DNA of 18,097 nt from an uncultured Clostridia bacterium (lineage in GTDB: Bacteria > Bacillota > Clostridia > Oscillospirales > Ruminococcaceae). The stretch covers positions 1 to 18,097 of the forward strand of contig CAMOFU010000019.1 of NCBI GenBank assembly GCA_946613705.1. The letters run 5' to 3'. Numbering within the stretch: the first letter of the stretch is position 1; the number at the start of each line of letters is the position of its first letter. The notes beneath the pieces are model-generated. The model had not been told where the DNA came from. It did no database searches and saw nothing but the letters and a program-made list of their open reading frames with translations. A program made the position numbers and the translations under genes. Positions 7,294 through 14,316 of the stretch are shown piece by piece.

Positions 7294-7333
7294 CAAATCA
7301 CAAATGTCAAATTACAAATAACAAATTACAAGG
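7294..7333. repeat. 7-bp-period CAAATNN tandem repeat upstream of purA
   Basis: CAAAT recurs at 7294, 7301, 7308, 7315 and 7322 with exactly 7-bp spacing, and a degenerate CAAGG stands at 7329. The two spacer bases vary (CA, GT, TA, AA, TA). The array lies between the gene remnant and the purA promoter. The same unit, CAAATAA, is present in the malQ leader. Confidence 0.65.
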
Positions 7334-7334
7334 C

Positions 7335-7367
7335 TTTGTAAACTTTTTGAGTTTACCCCTTTACAAA
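7335..7367. promoter_or_regulatory. Clustered TTTAC half-sites around the purA -35 box
   Basis: TTTGTAAA (7335-7342) and TTTACAAA (7360-7367) form perfect 8-bp inverted arms 17 bp apart, and GTTTAC (7351-7356) is a further copy able to pair with GTAAAC (7338-7343). The right arm contains the -35 hexamer TTTACA. The arrangement suggests a regulator site or an alternative hairpin pair; it does not match the B. subtilis PurR box. Confidence 0.35.
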
Positions 7368-7388
7368 AGTGAATTGTTATGTTATAAT
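7360..7388 (+). promoter_or_regulatory. Sigma-A promoter of purA
   Basis: TTTACA (7360-7365), a 17-bp spacer and a perfect TATAAT (7383-7388). The predicted start near 7395 gives a leader of about 90 nt before the purA ATG. Confidence 0.82.
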
Positions 7389-7437
7389 ATAGTGTGGTGT
7401 TGCTTGTGAACGTATCAGAGAGATGCGGGCAGCTCCA

Positions 7438-7469
7438 CGGTAGCTTTGTTACCGATCGCAGTCAACTGC
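7438..7469 (+). other. Two small hairpins in the purA leader
   Basis: CGGTA (7438-7442) pairs with TACCG (7450-7454), and GCAG (7458-7461) pairs with CTGC (7466-7469) around TCAA. The second ends just before the ribosome binding site AGGAGG (7471-7476). I see no conserved purine, PRPP or other known riboswitch core and no attenuator U-run. Confidence 0.35.
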
Positions 7470-7484
7470 AAGGAGGAAAAATTA

Positions 7485-8774
7485 ATGGTAAGAGCAATTG
7501 TAGGCGCTAACTGGGGCGATGAGGGCAAGGGCAAGATCACGGATATGCTTGCACAGGAGTCTGATATCGTTATACGTTTTCAGGGCGGCGCAAACGCAGG
7601 TCACACTATAGTAAACCACTACGGAAAATTTGCACTGCATACTCTCCCCTCGGGCGTGTTTTACGATCACACCACAAGCATCATAGGCAACGGCGTTGCT
7701 CTTGACGTTCCCAAGTTCTTCAAGGAAGTAAACGAAGTTACATCAAAAGGGGTTCCGATGCCCAAGATACTTATTTCCGACAGAGCACAGATGGTAATGC
7801 CTTATCATATACTCTTCGATCAGTATGAGGAGGAGCGTCTCGGCAAGGCAAGCTTCGGCTCAACGAAGTCGGGCATTGCTCCGTTCTATTCGGATAAATA
7901 TGCTAAGATCGGTTTTCAGGTTCAGGAACTGTTCCATGAGGACACCTTGAAGACCAAGATCAAGCGCGTGCTTGAAACTAAAAACATTCTGCTTGAACAC
8001 CTCTATCACAAGCCCGCCATAGACGCAGATGAGCTTTTCAACACTCTCATGGAATACCGTGAGATGCTTGCGCCCTATGTCTGCGATGTATCTGCTTACC
8101 TTTGGAATGCTATCAAAGAGGGCAAGAACATTTTGCTGGAGGGTCAGCTCGGTTCTCTGAAGGACCCCGACCACGGCATATACCCGATGGTCACTTCTTC
8201 CTCGACACTTGCTGCATACGGTGCTATCGGTGCAGGTCTGCCGCCGTATGAGATCAAGCAGATCGTAACTGTTGTAAAGGCTTATTCATCTGCTGTAGGC
8301 GCAGGCGCTTTTGTTTCAGAGATATTCGGTGACGAGGCTGATGAGCTCAGAAGGCGCGGCGGTGACGGCGGCGAATTCGGTGCTACAACAGGCAGACCGA
8401 GAAGAATGGGCTGGTTCGACTGTGTAGCTACAAGATACGGCTGCCGCATTCAGGGAACAACAGATGTTGCCTTTACAGTGCTTGACGTTCTGGGATATCT
8501 TGACAAGATACCTGTATGCGTCGGTTACGAATGCGACGGCAAGCGCATTGACGAATTCCCGACTACTCAGATACTCGAGAAGTGCAAGCCGATCATCGAA
8601 GTCCTCGACGGCTGGAAGACAGATATCCGCGGCATCAGGAACTACGAAGAGCTGCCCGAGAACTGCAAAAAGTACATCGACTTCGTAGAGAAGCAGATAG
8701 GCTTCCCGATCACTATGGTTTCAAACGGTCCTTCGCGTGATGATATCATCTATCGCAAGAGCGGTCTGAAATGA
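7485..8774 (+). CDS. purA: Adenylosuccinate synthetase (divergent form)
   Basis: Catalyses IMP + aspartate + GTP to adenylosuccinate, the first committed step to AMP. The 429-residue protein starts MVRAIVGANWGDEGKGK, with catalytic D12 in the P-loop-like GDEGKGK and H40 in GGANAGH. TTGRPRRMGWFD (about 301-312) is the conserved IMP/GTP-binding segment. The start at 7485 is fixed by AGGAGG (7471-7476), 8 nt upstream; an in-frame TTG at 7446 would add 13 residues unlike the family. Two family signatures deviate: GIGPAYEDK becomes GIAPFYSDK (about 130-138), followed by AKIG where ARRG is usual, and the EGAQG..LD.DHG motif becomes EGQLGSLKDPDHG (219-231). The function call is firm because the catalytic Asp and His remain, so it is not the phage PurZ type. 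Single-gene transcription unit with its own promoter and terminator. Confidence 0.94.
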   Translation: MVRAIVGANWGDEGKGKITDMLAQESDIVIRFQGGANAGHTIVNHYGKFALHTLPSGVFYDHTTSIIGNGVALDVPKFFKEVNEVTSKGVPMPKILISDRAQMVMPYHILFDQYEEERLGKASFGSTKSGIAPFYSDKYAKIGFQVQELFHEDTLKTKIKRVLETKNILLEHLYHKPAIDADELFNTLMEYREMLAPYVCDVSAYLWNAIKEGKNILLEGQLGSLKDPDHGIYPMVTSSSTLAAYGAIGAGLPPYEIKQIVTVVKAYSSAVGAGAFVSEIFGDEADELRRRGGDGGEFGATTGRPRRMGWFDCVATRYGCRIQGTTDVAFTVLDVLGYLDKIPVCVGYECDGKRIDEFPTTQILEKCKPIIEVLDGWKTDIRGIRNYEELPENCKKYIDFVEKQIGFPITMVSNGPSRDDIIYRKSGLK

Positions 8775-8815
8775 TAAAGACATAAGATCATTAATTAATA
8801 CTAAAAACAACAATA

Positions 8816-8856
8816 ACTGCGCACTGCTTTGCCTGACAGTGCGCAGTTTTCTTTTT
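8816..8856 (+). terminator. Rho-independent terminator of purA
   Basis: An 11-bp perfect GC-rich stem, ACTGCGCACTG (8816-8826) with CAGTGCGCAGT (8837-8847), has a 10-nt loop and is followed by TTTTCTTTTT. It lies 42 bp after the purA stop codon. Confidence 0.92.
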
Positions 8857-8887
8857 GGTGGTCAGCTGCTGTATGAACAGAAGCTGC

Positions 8888-8940
8888 AAAAAAAAAATAC
8901 AAATGCGACTCTCGGTCTCCCGAAAGCCGCATTCGTATTT
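8888..8940 (-). terminator. Rho-independent terminator of gdhA
   Basis: On the minus strand a 21-bp stem (8920-8940 with 8895-8915) closes on a GAGA tetraloop (GNRA type) and runs into a tract of 10 U (8888-8897). Three positions (8901/8934, 8908/8927, 8911/8924) are G-U wobbles in minus-strand RNA but A-C mismatches in plus-strand RNA, so the element is built for gdhA transcripts, not purA. Confidence 0.92.
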
Positions 8941-8974
8941 GTATGAGATCGTGTTATGATCCTGAGTGCGATTA

Positions 8975-10327
8975 TTAAACCACGCCCTGCTCCTTCATAG
9001 CCTCAGCTACCTTGATGAAGCCTGCGATGTTAGCGCCTGCAACGAGGTCATCGCCAAGACCGTACTCGTTAGCAGCCTTGATGGAGGAGGAGAAGATGTT
9101 AGCCATGATGCCCTTGAGCTTCTCGTCAACCTCTTCTGCGGTCCAGTTATATCTCATGGAGTTCTGGCTCATCTCAAGACCCGATACTGCAACGCCGCCT
9201 GCATTTACAGCCTTGGAGGGTGCAACGATAACGCCGTTCTCCTTCAGGTACTCGATAGCCTCGTTGGTAGTAGGCATATTGGAAACCTCAACATAGTACT
9301 TAACGCCGTTTTCAACGATCTTCTTAGCCTCGTCCATATTGACCTCATTCTGAGTAGCGCAAGGCATGAGGATGTCAGCCTTTACGCCCCAAGGCTTCTG
9401 TCCGGCGAAGAACTCAACACCGAACTTGTCAGCATAATCCTGAACGCGGTTGCGGCAGGAAGCTCTCATTTCGAGCATATAAGCTACCTTCTCATCAGTG
9501 CTGATGCCGTCGGGATCATAGATGTAGCCGTCAGGACCAGAGATAGTAACTACCTTTCCGCCGAGCTCGTTTACCTTCTTGACAGTACCCCAAGCAACGT
9601 TGCCGAAGCCCGAGATAGCAAAGGTCTTGCCCTTGATGCTGTCCTTGAAGTAGTCAAGCATATTTACGGTATAGTATACAGCGCCGTAGCCTGTAGCCTC
9701 GGGACGGATAAGAGAGCCGCCGTAGGTCATGCCCTTACCTGTAAGTACGCCCGTGAACTCGTTTCTGATCCTCTTATACTGACCGAACAGATAGCCGATC
9801 TCTCTGCCGCCGACACCGATATCACCTGCGGGAACGTCGGTATTCGGGCCGATGTGCTTGCAGAGCTCTGTCATGAAGCTCTGGCAGAAACGCATTACCT
9901 CAGCGTCAGACTTGCCCTGGGGGTCAAAGTCCGAACCGCCCTTGCCGCCGCCCATAGGAAGCGAGGTAAGGCTGTTCTTGAAGGTCTGCTCGAAGCCGAG
10001 GAACTTGATGATGCCCATATATACGTTAGGAGCGAATCTCAGACCGCCCTTGTAGGGTCCGATAGCGGAGTTGAACTCAACTCTGAAGCCGCGGTTTACC
10101 TGAACCTTGCCATTGTCATCGACCCAGGGAACACGGAAAACGATCTGTCTCTCAGGCTCTACCATTCTGTCGATAACGCCTGCTGCAACGAGGTCGGGTC
10201 TCTTCTCAACAACGGGCTCGATGCTCTGGAAGACCTCATTAACGGTCTGGAGGAACTCAGGCTCGCCGGGGTTGCGCTTCTCAACCTGCGCGAGAACGCT
10301 CTTGAGATACTCATTCTTAAGTGCCAT
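8975..10327 (-). CDS. gdhA: Glutamate dehydrogenase, NAD(P)-dependent, hexameric type
   Basis: Interconverts 2-oxoglutarate plus ammonium and glutamate, the main entry of ammonia into amino acids in many gut clostridia. The 450-residue protein has the small-subunit family hallmarks: PYKGGLRF (91-98), catalytic K129 in LPMGGGKGG, D169 in VPAGDIGVGGRE, the dinucleotide fold GFGNVAWG (240-247) and SKAVNAGGVAVSG near 371-383. The segment SGPDGYIYDPDGI after the second beta strand resembles the NAD-linked Clostridium symbiosum enzyme, but cofactor choice cannot be settled by eye. The ATG at 10327 follows AAGGAG with 9-nt spacing. It has its own promoter (10405-10433), leader and terminator. The reading frame contains no TTA, CTA or TCA codon, a sign of strong codon bias and high expression. 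Confidence 0.96.
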   Translation of the reverse strand: MALKNEYLKSVLAQVEKRNPGEPEFLQTVNEVFQSIEPVVEKRPDLVAAGVIDRMVEPERQIVFRVPWVDDNGKVQVNRGFRVEFNSAIGPYKGGLRFAPNVYMGIIKFLGFEQTFKNSLTSLPMGGGKGGSDFDPQGKSDAEVMRFCQSFMTELCKHIGPNTDVPAGDIGVGGREIGYLFGQYKRIRNEFTGVLTGKGMTYGGSLIRPEATGYGAVYYTVNMLDYFKDSIKGKTFAISGFGNVAWGTVKKVNELGGKVVTISGPDGYIYDPDGISTDEKVAYMLEMRASCRNRVQDYADKFGVEFFAGQKPWGVKADILMPCATQNEVNMDEAKKIVENGVKYYVEVSNMPTTNEAIEYLKENGVIVAPSKAVNAGGVAVSGLEMSQNSMRYNWTAEEVDEKLKGIMANIFSSSIKAANEYGLGDDLVAGANIAGFIKVAEAMKEQGVV

Positions 10328-10355
10328 GGTAAAAAACTCCTTTTTTGATAAAATT

Positions 10356-10392
10356 TTAGATGGGTACGCGCTTTAATGCATTGCACATCTAA
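10356..10392 (-). other. Inverted repeat in the gdhA leader
   Basis: On the minus strand TTAGATG (10386-10392) can pair with CATCTAA (10356-10362), enclosing 23 nt. The stem would occupy most of the 70-nt leader and end about 20 nt before the AAGGAG site. It may stabilise the mRNA or bind a regulator; no known riboswitch is recognised. Confidence 0.4.
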
Positions 10393-10404
10393 CACGACTT
10401 TATT

Positions 10405-10433
10405 ATTATAACATACTATTCAGAATTTTGCAA
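10405..10433 (-). promoter_or_regulatory. Sigma-A promoter of gdhA
   Basis: The minus strand has TTGCAA (10428-10433), a 17-bp spacer and a perfect TATAAT (10405-10410). The upstream stretch to about 10500 is rich in A- and T-runs, as in an UP element. The predicted start is near 10398. Confidence 0.8.
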
Positions 10434-10532
10434 GTCCTAAATCAAAAAAATTCAAAATTTTCTGAAAAAAGTACACATTTTTTAAAAATTTGGAGATTTA
10501 CACGTCTTGCGGTTGCAAATATATGTTTTTAT

Positions 10533-10571
10533 ATAGTCAAAATAAACAAACGCAGAAGCAGCATCAGCTTC
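10533..10571 (-). terminator. Possible weak terminator of addA
   Basis: On the minus strand GAAGC and GCTTC (10567-10571 and 10555-10559) form a 5-bp stem with a 7-nt loop that touches the addA stop codon, followed by a U-rich but interrupted stretch. The stem is short, so read-through toward gdhA is possible. Confidence 0.3.
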
Positions 10572-13500
10572 ATAGAGCGATCTCAACGCCCTTCGAGAGC
10601 TTGAATGAATAGATATAGCAGGCTTTGACGGGCTTGTCAAGGATCTTGTCGAGAGCGGCTTTATACAGCTCGAGCTGTGTCTGATAGGTATAAAGCTCCT
10701 CCTCGCTCTTGAAGTTATCGGTCTTGTAATCGACAAGGATGTAACCGTCCCCCTCAAGAAAGATGCAGTCTGCGATACCTTGCAGCATCGAACCATGCGC
10801 AAGACGTTCGCCGTACTTATCGGGCAGGTCAAGATCATCATAGGCGATGAGGAACTTCCTTTCGCGCATGATCTCGGGAGATGCCTTCATTCTTTGGTAA
10901 AATTCACCTGAAAAGAACTTTTCAAGTGCGCCGACGTAAACGCCCTTCTTTTCCTTCGCAGTAAAGAAGCCGCTGTCTGTCAGTCTGTCAAGCTCTGCCG
11001 AAACTCCTTGCTCGGCACGGCTGTAATCTGCAAGCTCCATGAACAGGTGAGTATATGTACCCCTCTGAGCGGGAGTCAGGCTCCCCTTCTCCTCATCGAG
11101 CACAGGAAGCTGAGGATAAAACAGACTGAGCTTATCCTCCTGCTGTTCCTCCTTTTCGGCGGTGACTATCTCGGTGACCGAGAGCTTTGAAGCGGCAGGC
11201 TGATCGGTGATGCTCTTCTTTCGGATAAAAGCGGTAAGCAGCTTCTCTACCAGAGCGGGGTCTGCCGAGCCGTGATAAAAGCTCGGTCTTTCACCGATAC
11301 CCGTTCCATCGGCGGAATACTCGGAATAAATGATATCCGCCTGCTCACGGACAGTAGGCAGAGCGCAGGAGATACCGAGCTTATCCACGAGCGGCTTCTT
11401 GCTGCTGCTGCAAAGAAGGGCAGCTGCTATCCACTTTGCGTAGGAATCGCATTCACGGATTATCCTCGGAGACAAGCCGCCTGCCTGAGAGATGGTTTCG
11501 GCAAGAGCGGACAGCTGCTTGATCGTCTTAGAGCTGCCGTCGGTACAAAAACGCATATTTATCGGGAGTATGAGCCGTTCCTTCGCTCTGGTAAAGGCCA
11601 CATACAGCAGTCGGAGCTCCTCGCTCAGCAGCTTGTTCGTCTTGATGACCTTGACAGCAGCGTGAGCGATGGTCTCCGTCTTGACGAGCGTATCCCTGTC
11701 GGTAAGTGTGAGACCGATGCCGTATTCCTCATCGAGCAGAAGATGCTCCCTGAGATCCTGACTGTTGAATTTTCGGGTAAGGCCGCACATAAATACGAAT
11801 GGGAACTCAAGACCCTTTGAGGCGTGTATAGTTTTTACAAGAACACTGTTATCGTCCTCGACCTCGGTAACTGCCTGAGTAAAGTCTTTTCCGTTCTCGG
11901 AAATATTCTCTATGTACCTGATAAAGCCTGCGGGCGTGCCGTCGTTATTCTCGGTATAGGAACGTGCATATTCGAGCAGAAGCCGCAGATTTGCTCTCTT
12001 CTGGCGGCTGTTCTCATATGATGAGATCGCCGCAAGAAGCTCGGTCTCATCATAGATCTTCCTTATCAGTGAGGGCAGATCCATTCCCGCAGAATAGAAG
12101 CCGAGCTTCCTTACAAGCTCTCTGGCAGCGATGCATTTGCTTTCAAGAGCCTTATCACCGACCGCGAGCTTGCTGCTTTCCTTTTCGTGGCTCTCGTCAT
12201 CTGTCTGACCGACCGACGCAATGATCTGATACAGATGCTTATAGTATACGCTTACCCTCTGTCCGCCCTTACCGTCATCTACAAGCTTTTCCTGTCTGCC
12301 GAGCAGTCTTATCCTTGCAAGCTCATCTGCGGTAAAGCCCATTATCGGCGACATCATCACCGCAGCCATAGGTATATCCTTCATCGGATTATCTATCATT
12401 CGGAGAATGCTCATCATCAGGCTTATCTCACGCGAGCGCAGATAGCCCTTACCCTTTTCGGAGGCTGCTTTCAGCCCGTAAGCCGAAAGAGCCTGCTTCA
12501 ATGTTTCGATCGAGCTGCCGCTGCGGTAAAGAATACAAAAATCTCTCGGTACGCACGGCCTCGGCTGTGAATCGGGTCTGTCATAGACGGGAGTGCCTGC
12601 ATCGAGCATATCTCTGATCCGTTTGGCAATAGCATAATTCTCATCTGTCTCGGCAGTCTCGTACTCCTTCTCGTCATCGTCATCATCACTGTCCGAGACT
12701 GCCTCAACGTGGGAATTATTCACGAATATCACCTCTGTCGCAGCATCCTGTGCGGGATACATAGCTCCCTGATTAAGACGTTCTCCGCCCGTATAGCTGA
12801 CCTCTCCGATCTCCTCGTTCATCAGCTGCGAGAACATAAGGTTTACAAAGTCGATGACCCCTCCTCTGCTCCTGTAATTGCTTTTCAGCTCTACAAGAGC
12901 AAGCTGTTCCTTATTCTTTGTCTCCGAAGCGCTCTCCTTGGCATTGATAAACAGCTTTGGATTTGAAAGGCGGAAGCTGTAGATAGACTGCTTGACATCA
13001 CCTACGACAAACACATTCGTCCCGAAGACATCAAGATCGTCGGTATCGGATAATGCTTTGAAGATGAGCTCCTGAAGATCGTTTACGTCCTGAAACTCAT
13101 CGATAAGGATCAGCTGATACTCCTTGTTCATTCTCAGCTCCTCCGCAAACGGCGTTCTGACCGATCTGCCGTCCTCTCGCTTTACAAGCAGCGAAAGTGC
13201 CATGATCTCAACGTCAGAAAATTCAAGAGCATTTCTTTTAAGCTTTTCCTTGTACGCGAGCTCTCCCGCCCTGTTCACATAAGCATACAGCGTTTCAAGA
13301 ACATCGGCAGAGATCTTGAGCGGGACCTCGGGTATAAGACCGATCTTCTTCATATCATCTCTGATGCTGAAAATGATATCCTTTTCTTTCTCTCTCAATA
13401 CACCGTTTTCTGTAAACAGCGCCTCCAGATCGGGCGGATAATCCATGCTTTTGGTTATCTTGCCCTTAAAGCCCTTCGGCATCTCCTGACAGCTGTACCA

Positions 13501-14316
13501 GAGCTTTCTCCAGTCGCCTGCTTCAATAGCATGGCGCATCGCTGTCATCACCGTGAGATCACCGTCGAGTATCTCTTTATTCTTTTCAAGATTAGCATCG
13601 CTTTTCGGAAACCGCGAGATATTGAAACGTACTCTCTCGTTCAGCTTTTCTGCCTTATCGAGCAGCCCGCTGAACTTATAAGCGACCGTATCGAAATACA
13701 GCGGCAGTGTTGAGCTGCTCCTGAGTTCATTTATTCGTGTATCGAACCATTCGTCGGGAAACGGAAGCGAGCGCAGGAATGAATACAGTCTTCTGCCTGT
13801 TTTCACGATATGCCACGCATCACCGAGCTTATCGAACAGAAGATCGAATCCTGTCCGATCATTCTCCGCAAGCTCATCAAGCGCCTTCTCGAAAGCTCCC
13901 GCAAGAATAGTCTCGGCATCGTGCTCGTCAATGATGCGGACACCCTCATCAAACTCAAAATCATTAAGACATCTTTTTACAAGATCAAGGCAGAAGGAGT
14001 TGATGGTCGATATCCTTGCAAGGTCGATCAGCTCCAGCTGTTCCGAGAGCCACTTTTTTTCTTCGTCGCTCTTGCTGCACCTGAGCTTATCTTCAAGCGC
14101 ACTGCTGAGCTTTCTGCGCATCTGGTCAGCGGCCTCGTTCGTGAATGTAACTGCAAGCAGCCTGTCGGCGGGTATCCTGTTTTCACAGTCGGAAAGCATA
14201 GAGCTCGTGCGTTCCGCAAGCACCGCTGTCTTGCCGCTTCCCGCGGCAGCAGAAACTACCACTCCCCTGTCTCTCGTATTGATCGCAAGCAGCTGATCCT
14301 TATTCCACTGCGGCAT
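10570..14316 (-). CDS. addA: ATP-dependent helicase/nuclease subunit A (AddA)
   Basis: Motor and 3'-strand nuclease subunit of AddAB, which unwinds and resects double-strand breaks for RecA. The 1248 residues are the usual length. UvrD-type SF1 motifs run in order: Walker A AAAGSGKT (23-30), Ia TFTNEAADQMRRK (57-69), II ILIDEFQDVN (403-412), III VFVVGDVKQSIYSFR (435-449), IV LKSNYRS (477-483), V VKTIHASKGLEFPF (827-840), VI LRLLYVAFTRAKERL (901-915). The C-terminal RecB-like nuclease has H1090, D1183, D1196 and K1198 in VDYKTD, and QLELY (1214-1218), so both activities look intact. An Asp/Glu-rich stretch lies at 541-559. The ATG overlaps the addB stop by one base (TGATG at 14318-14314), with AGAGGTGA just upstream inside addB, so the two are made together. 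Confidence 0.97.
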   Translation of the reverse strand: MPQWNKDQLLAINTRDRGVVVSAAAGSGKTAVLAERTSSMLSDCENRIPADRLLAVTFTNEAADQMRRKLSSALEDKLRCSKSDEEKKWLSEQLELIDLARISTINSFCLDLVKRCLNDFEFDEGVRIIDEHDAETILAGAFEKALDELAENDRTGFDLLFDKLGDAWHIVKTGRRLYSFLRSLPFPDEWFDTRINELRSSSTLPLYFDTVAYKFSGLLDKAEKLNERVRFNISRFPKSDANLEKNKEILDGDLTVMTAMRHAIEAGDWRKLWYSCQEMPKGFKGKITKSMDYPPDLEALFTENGVLREKEKDIIFSIRDDMKKIGLIPEVPLKISADVLETLYAYVNRAGELAYKEKLKRNALEFSDVEIMALSLLVKREDGRSVRTPFAEELRMNKEYQLILIDEFQDVNDLQELIFKALSDTDDLDVFGTNVFVVGDVKQSIYSFRLSNPKLFINAKESASETKNKEQLALVELKSNYRSRGGVIDFVNLMFSQLMNEEIGEVSYTGGERLNQGAMYPAQDAATEVIFVNNSHVEAVSDSDDDDDEKEYETAETDENYAIAKRIRDMLDAGTPVYDRPDSQPRPCVPRDFCILYRSGSSIETLKQALSAYGLKAASEKGKGYLRSREISLMMSILRMIDNPMKDIPMAAVMMSPIMGFTADELARIRLLGRQEKLVDDGKGGQRVSVYYKHLYQIIASVGQTDDESHEKESSKLAVGDKALESKCIAARELVRKLGFYSAGMDLPSLIRKIYDETELLAAISSYENSRQKRANLRLLLEYARSYTENNDGTPAGFIRYIENISENGKDFTQAVTEVEDDNSVLVKTIHASKGLEFPFVFMCGLTRKFNSQDLREHLLLDEEYGIGLTLTDRDTLVKTETIAHAAVKVIKTNKLLSEELRLLYVAFTRAKERLILPINMRFCTDGSSKTIKQLSALAETISQAGGLSPRIIRECDSYAKWIAAALLCSSSKKPLVDKLGISCALPTVREQADIIYSEYSADGTGIGERPSFYHGSADPALVEKLLTAFIRKKSITDQPAASKLSVTEIVTAEKEEQQEDKLSLFYPQLPVLDEEKGSLTPAQRGTYTHLFMELADYSRAEQGVSAELDRLTDSGFFTAKEKKGVYVGALEKFFSGEFYQRMKASPEIMRERKFLIAYDDLDLPDKYGERLAHGSMLQGIADCIFLEGDGYILVDYKTDNFKSEEELYTYQTQLELYKAALDKILDKPVKACYIYSFKLSKGVEIAL

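Noticed and set aside
7294..7333. CRISPR array
   Set aside because: The period is 7 bp with 2-bp variable positions, far too short for repeats and spacers, and no cas genes are present.
7395..7484. A purine or PRPP riboswitch in the purA leader
   Set aside because: Only two small hairpins are seen; no conserved riboswitch core or attenuator was found in the ~90-nt leader.
7485..8774. Phage-type PurZ (2-aminoadenylosuccinate synthetase) because of the unusual signatures
   Set aside because: The catalytic Asp of GDEGKGK, which PurZ lacks, is present, and there is no phage context.
8966..10348. A 460-codon plus-strand open frame covering gdhA
   Set aside because: It is in exact antisense codon register with a clear glutamate dehydrogenase, has no ribosome binding site and resembles no known family; it arises from codon bias.
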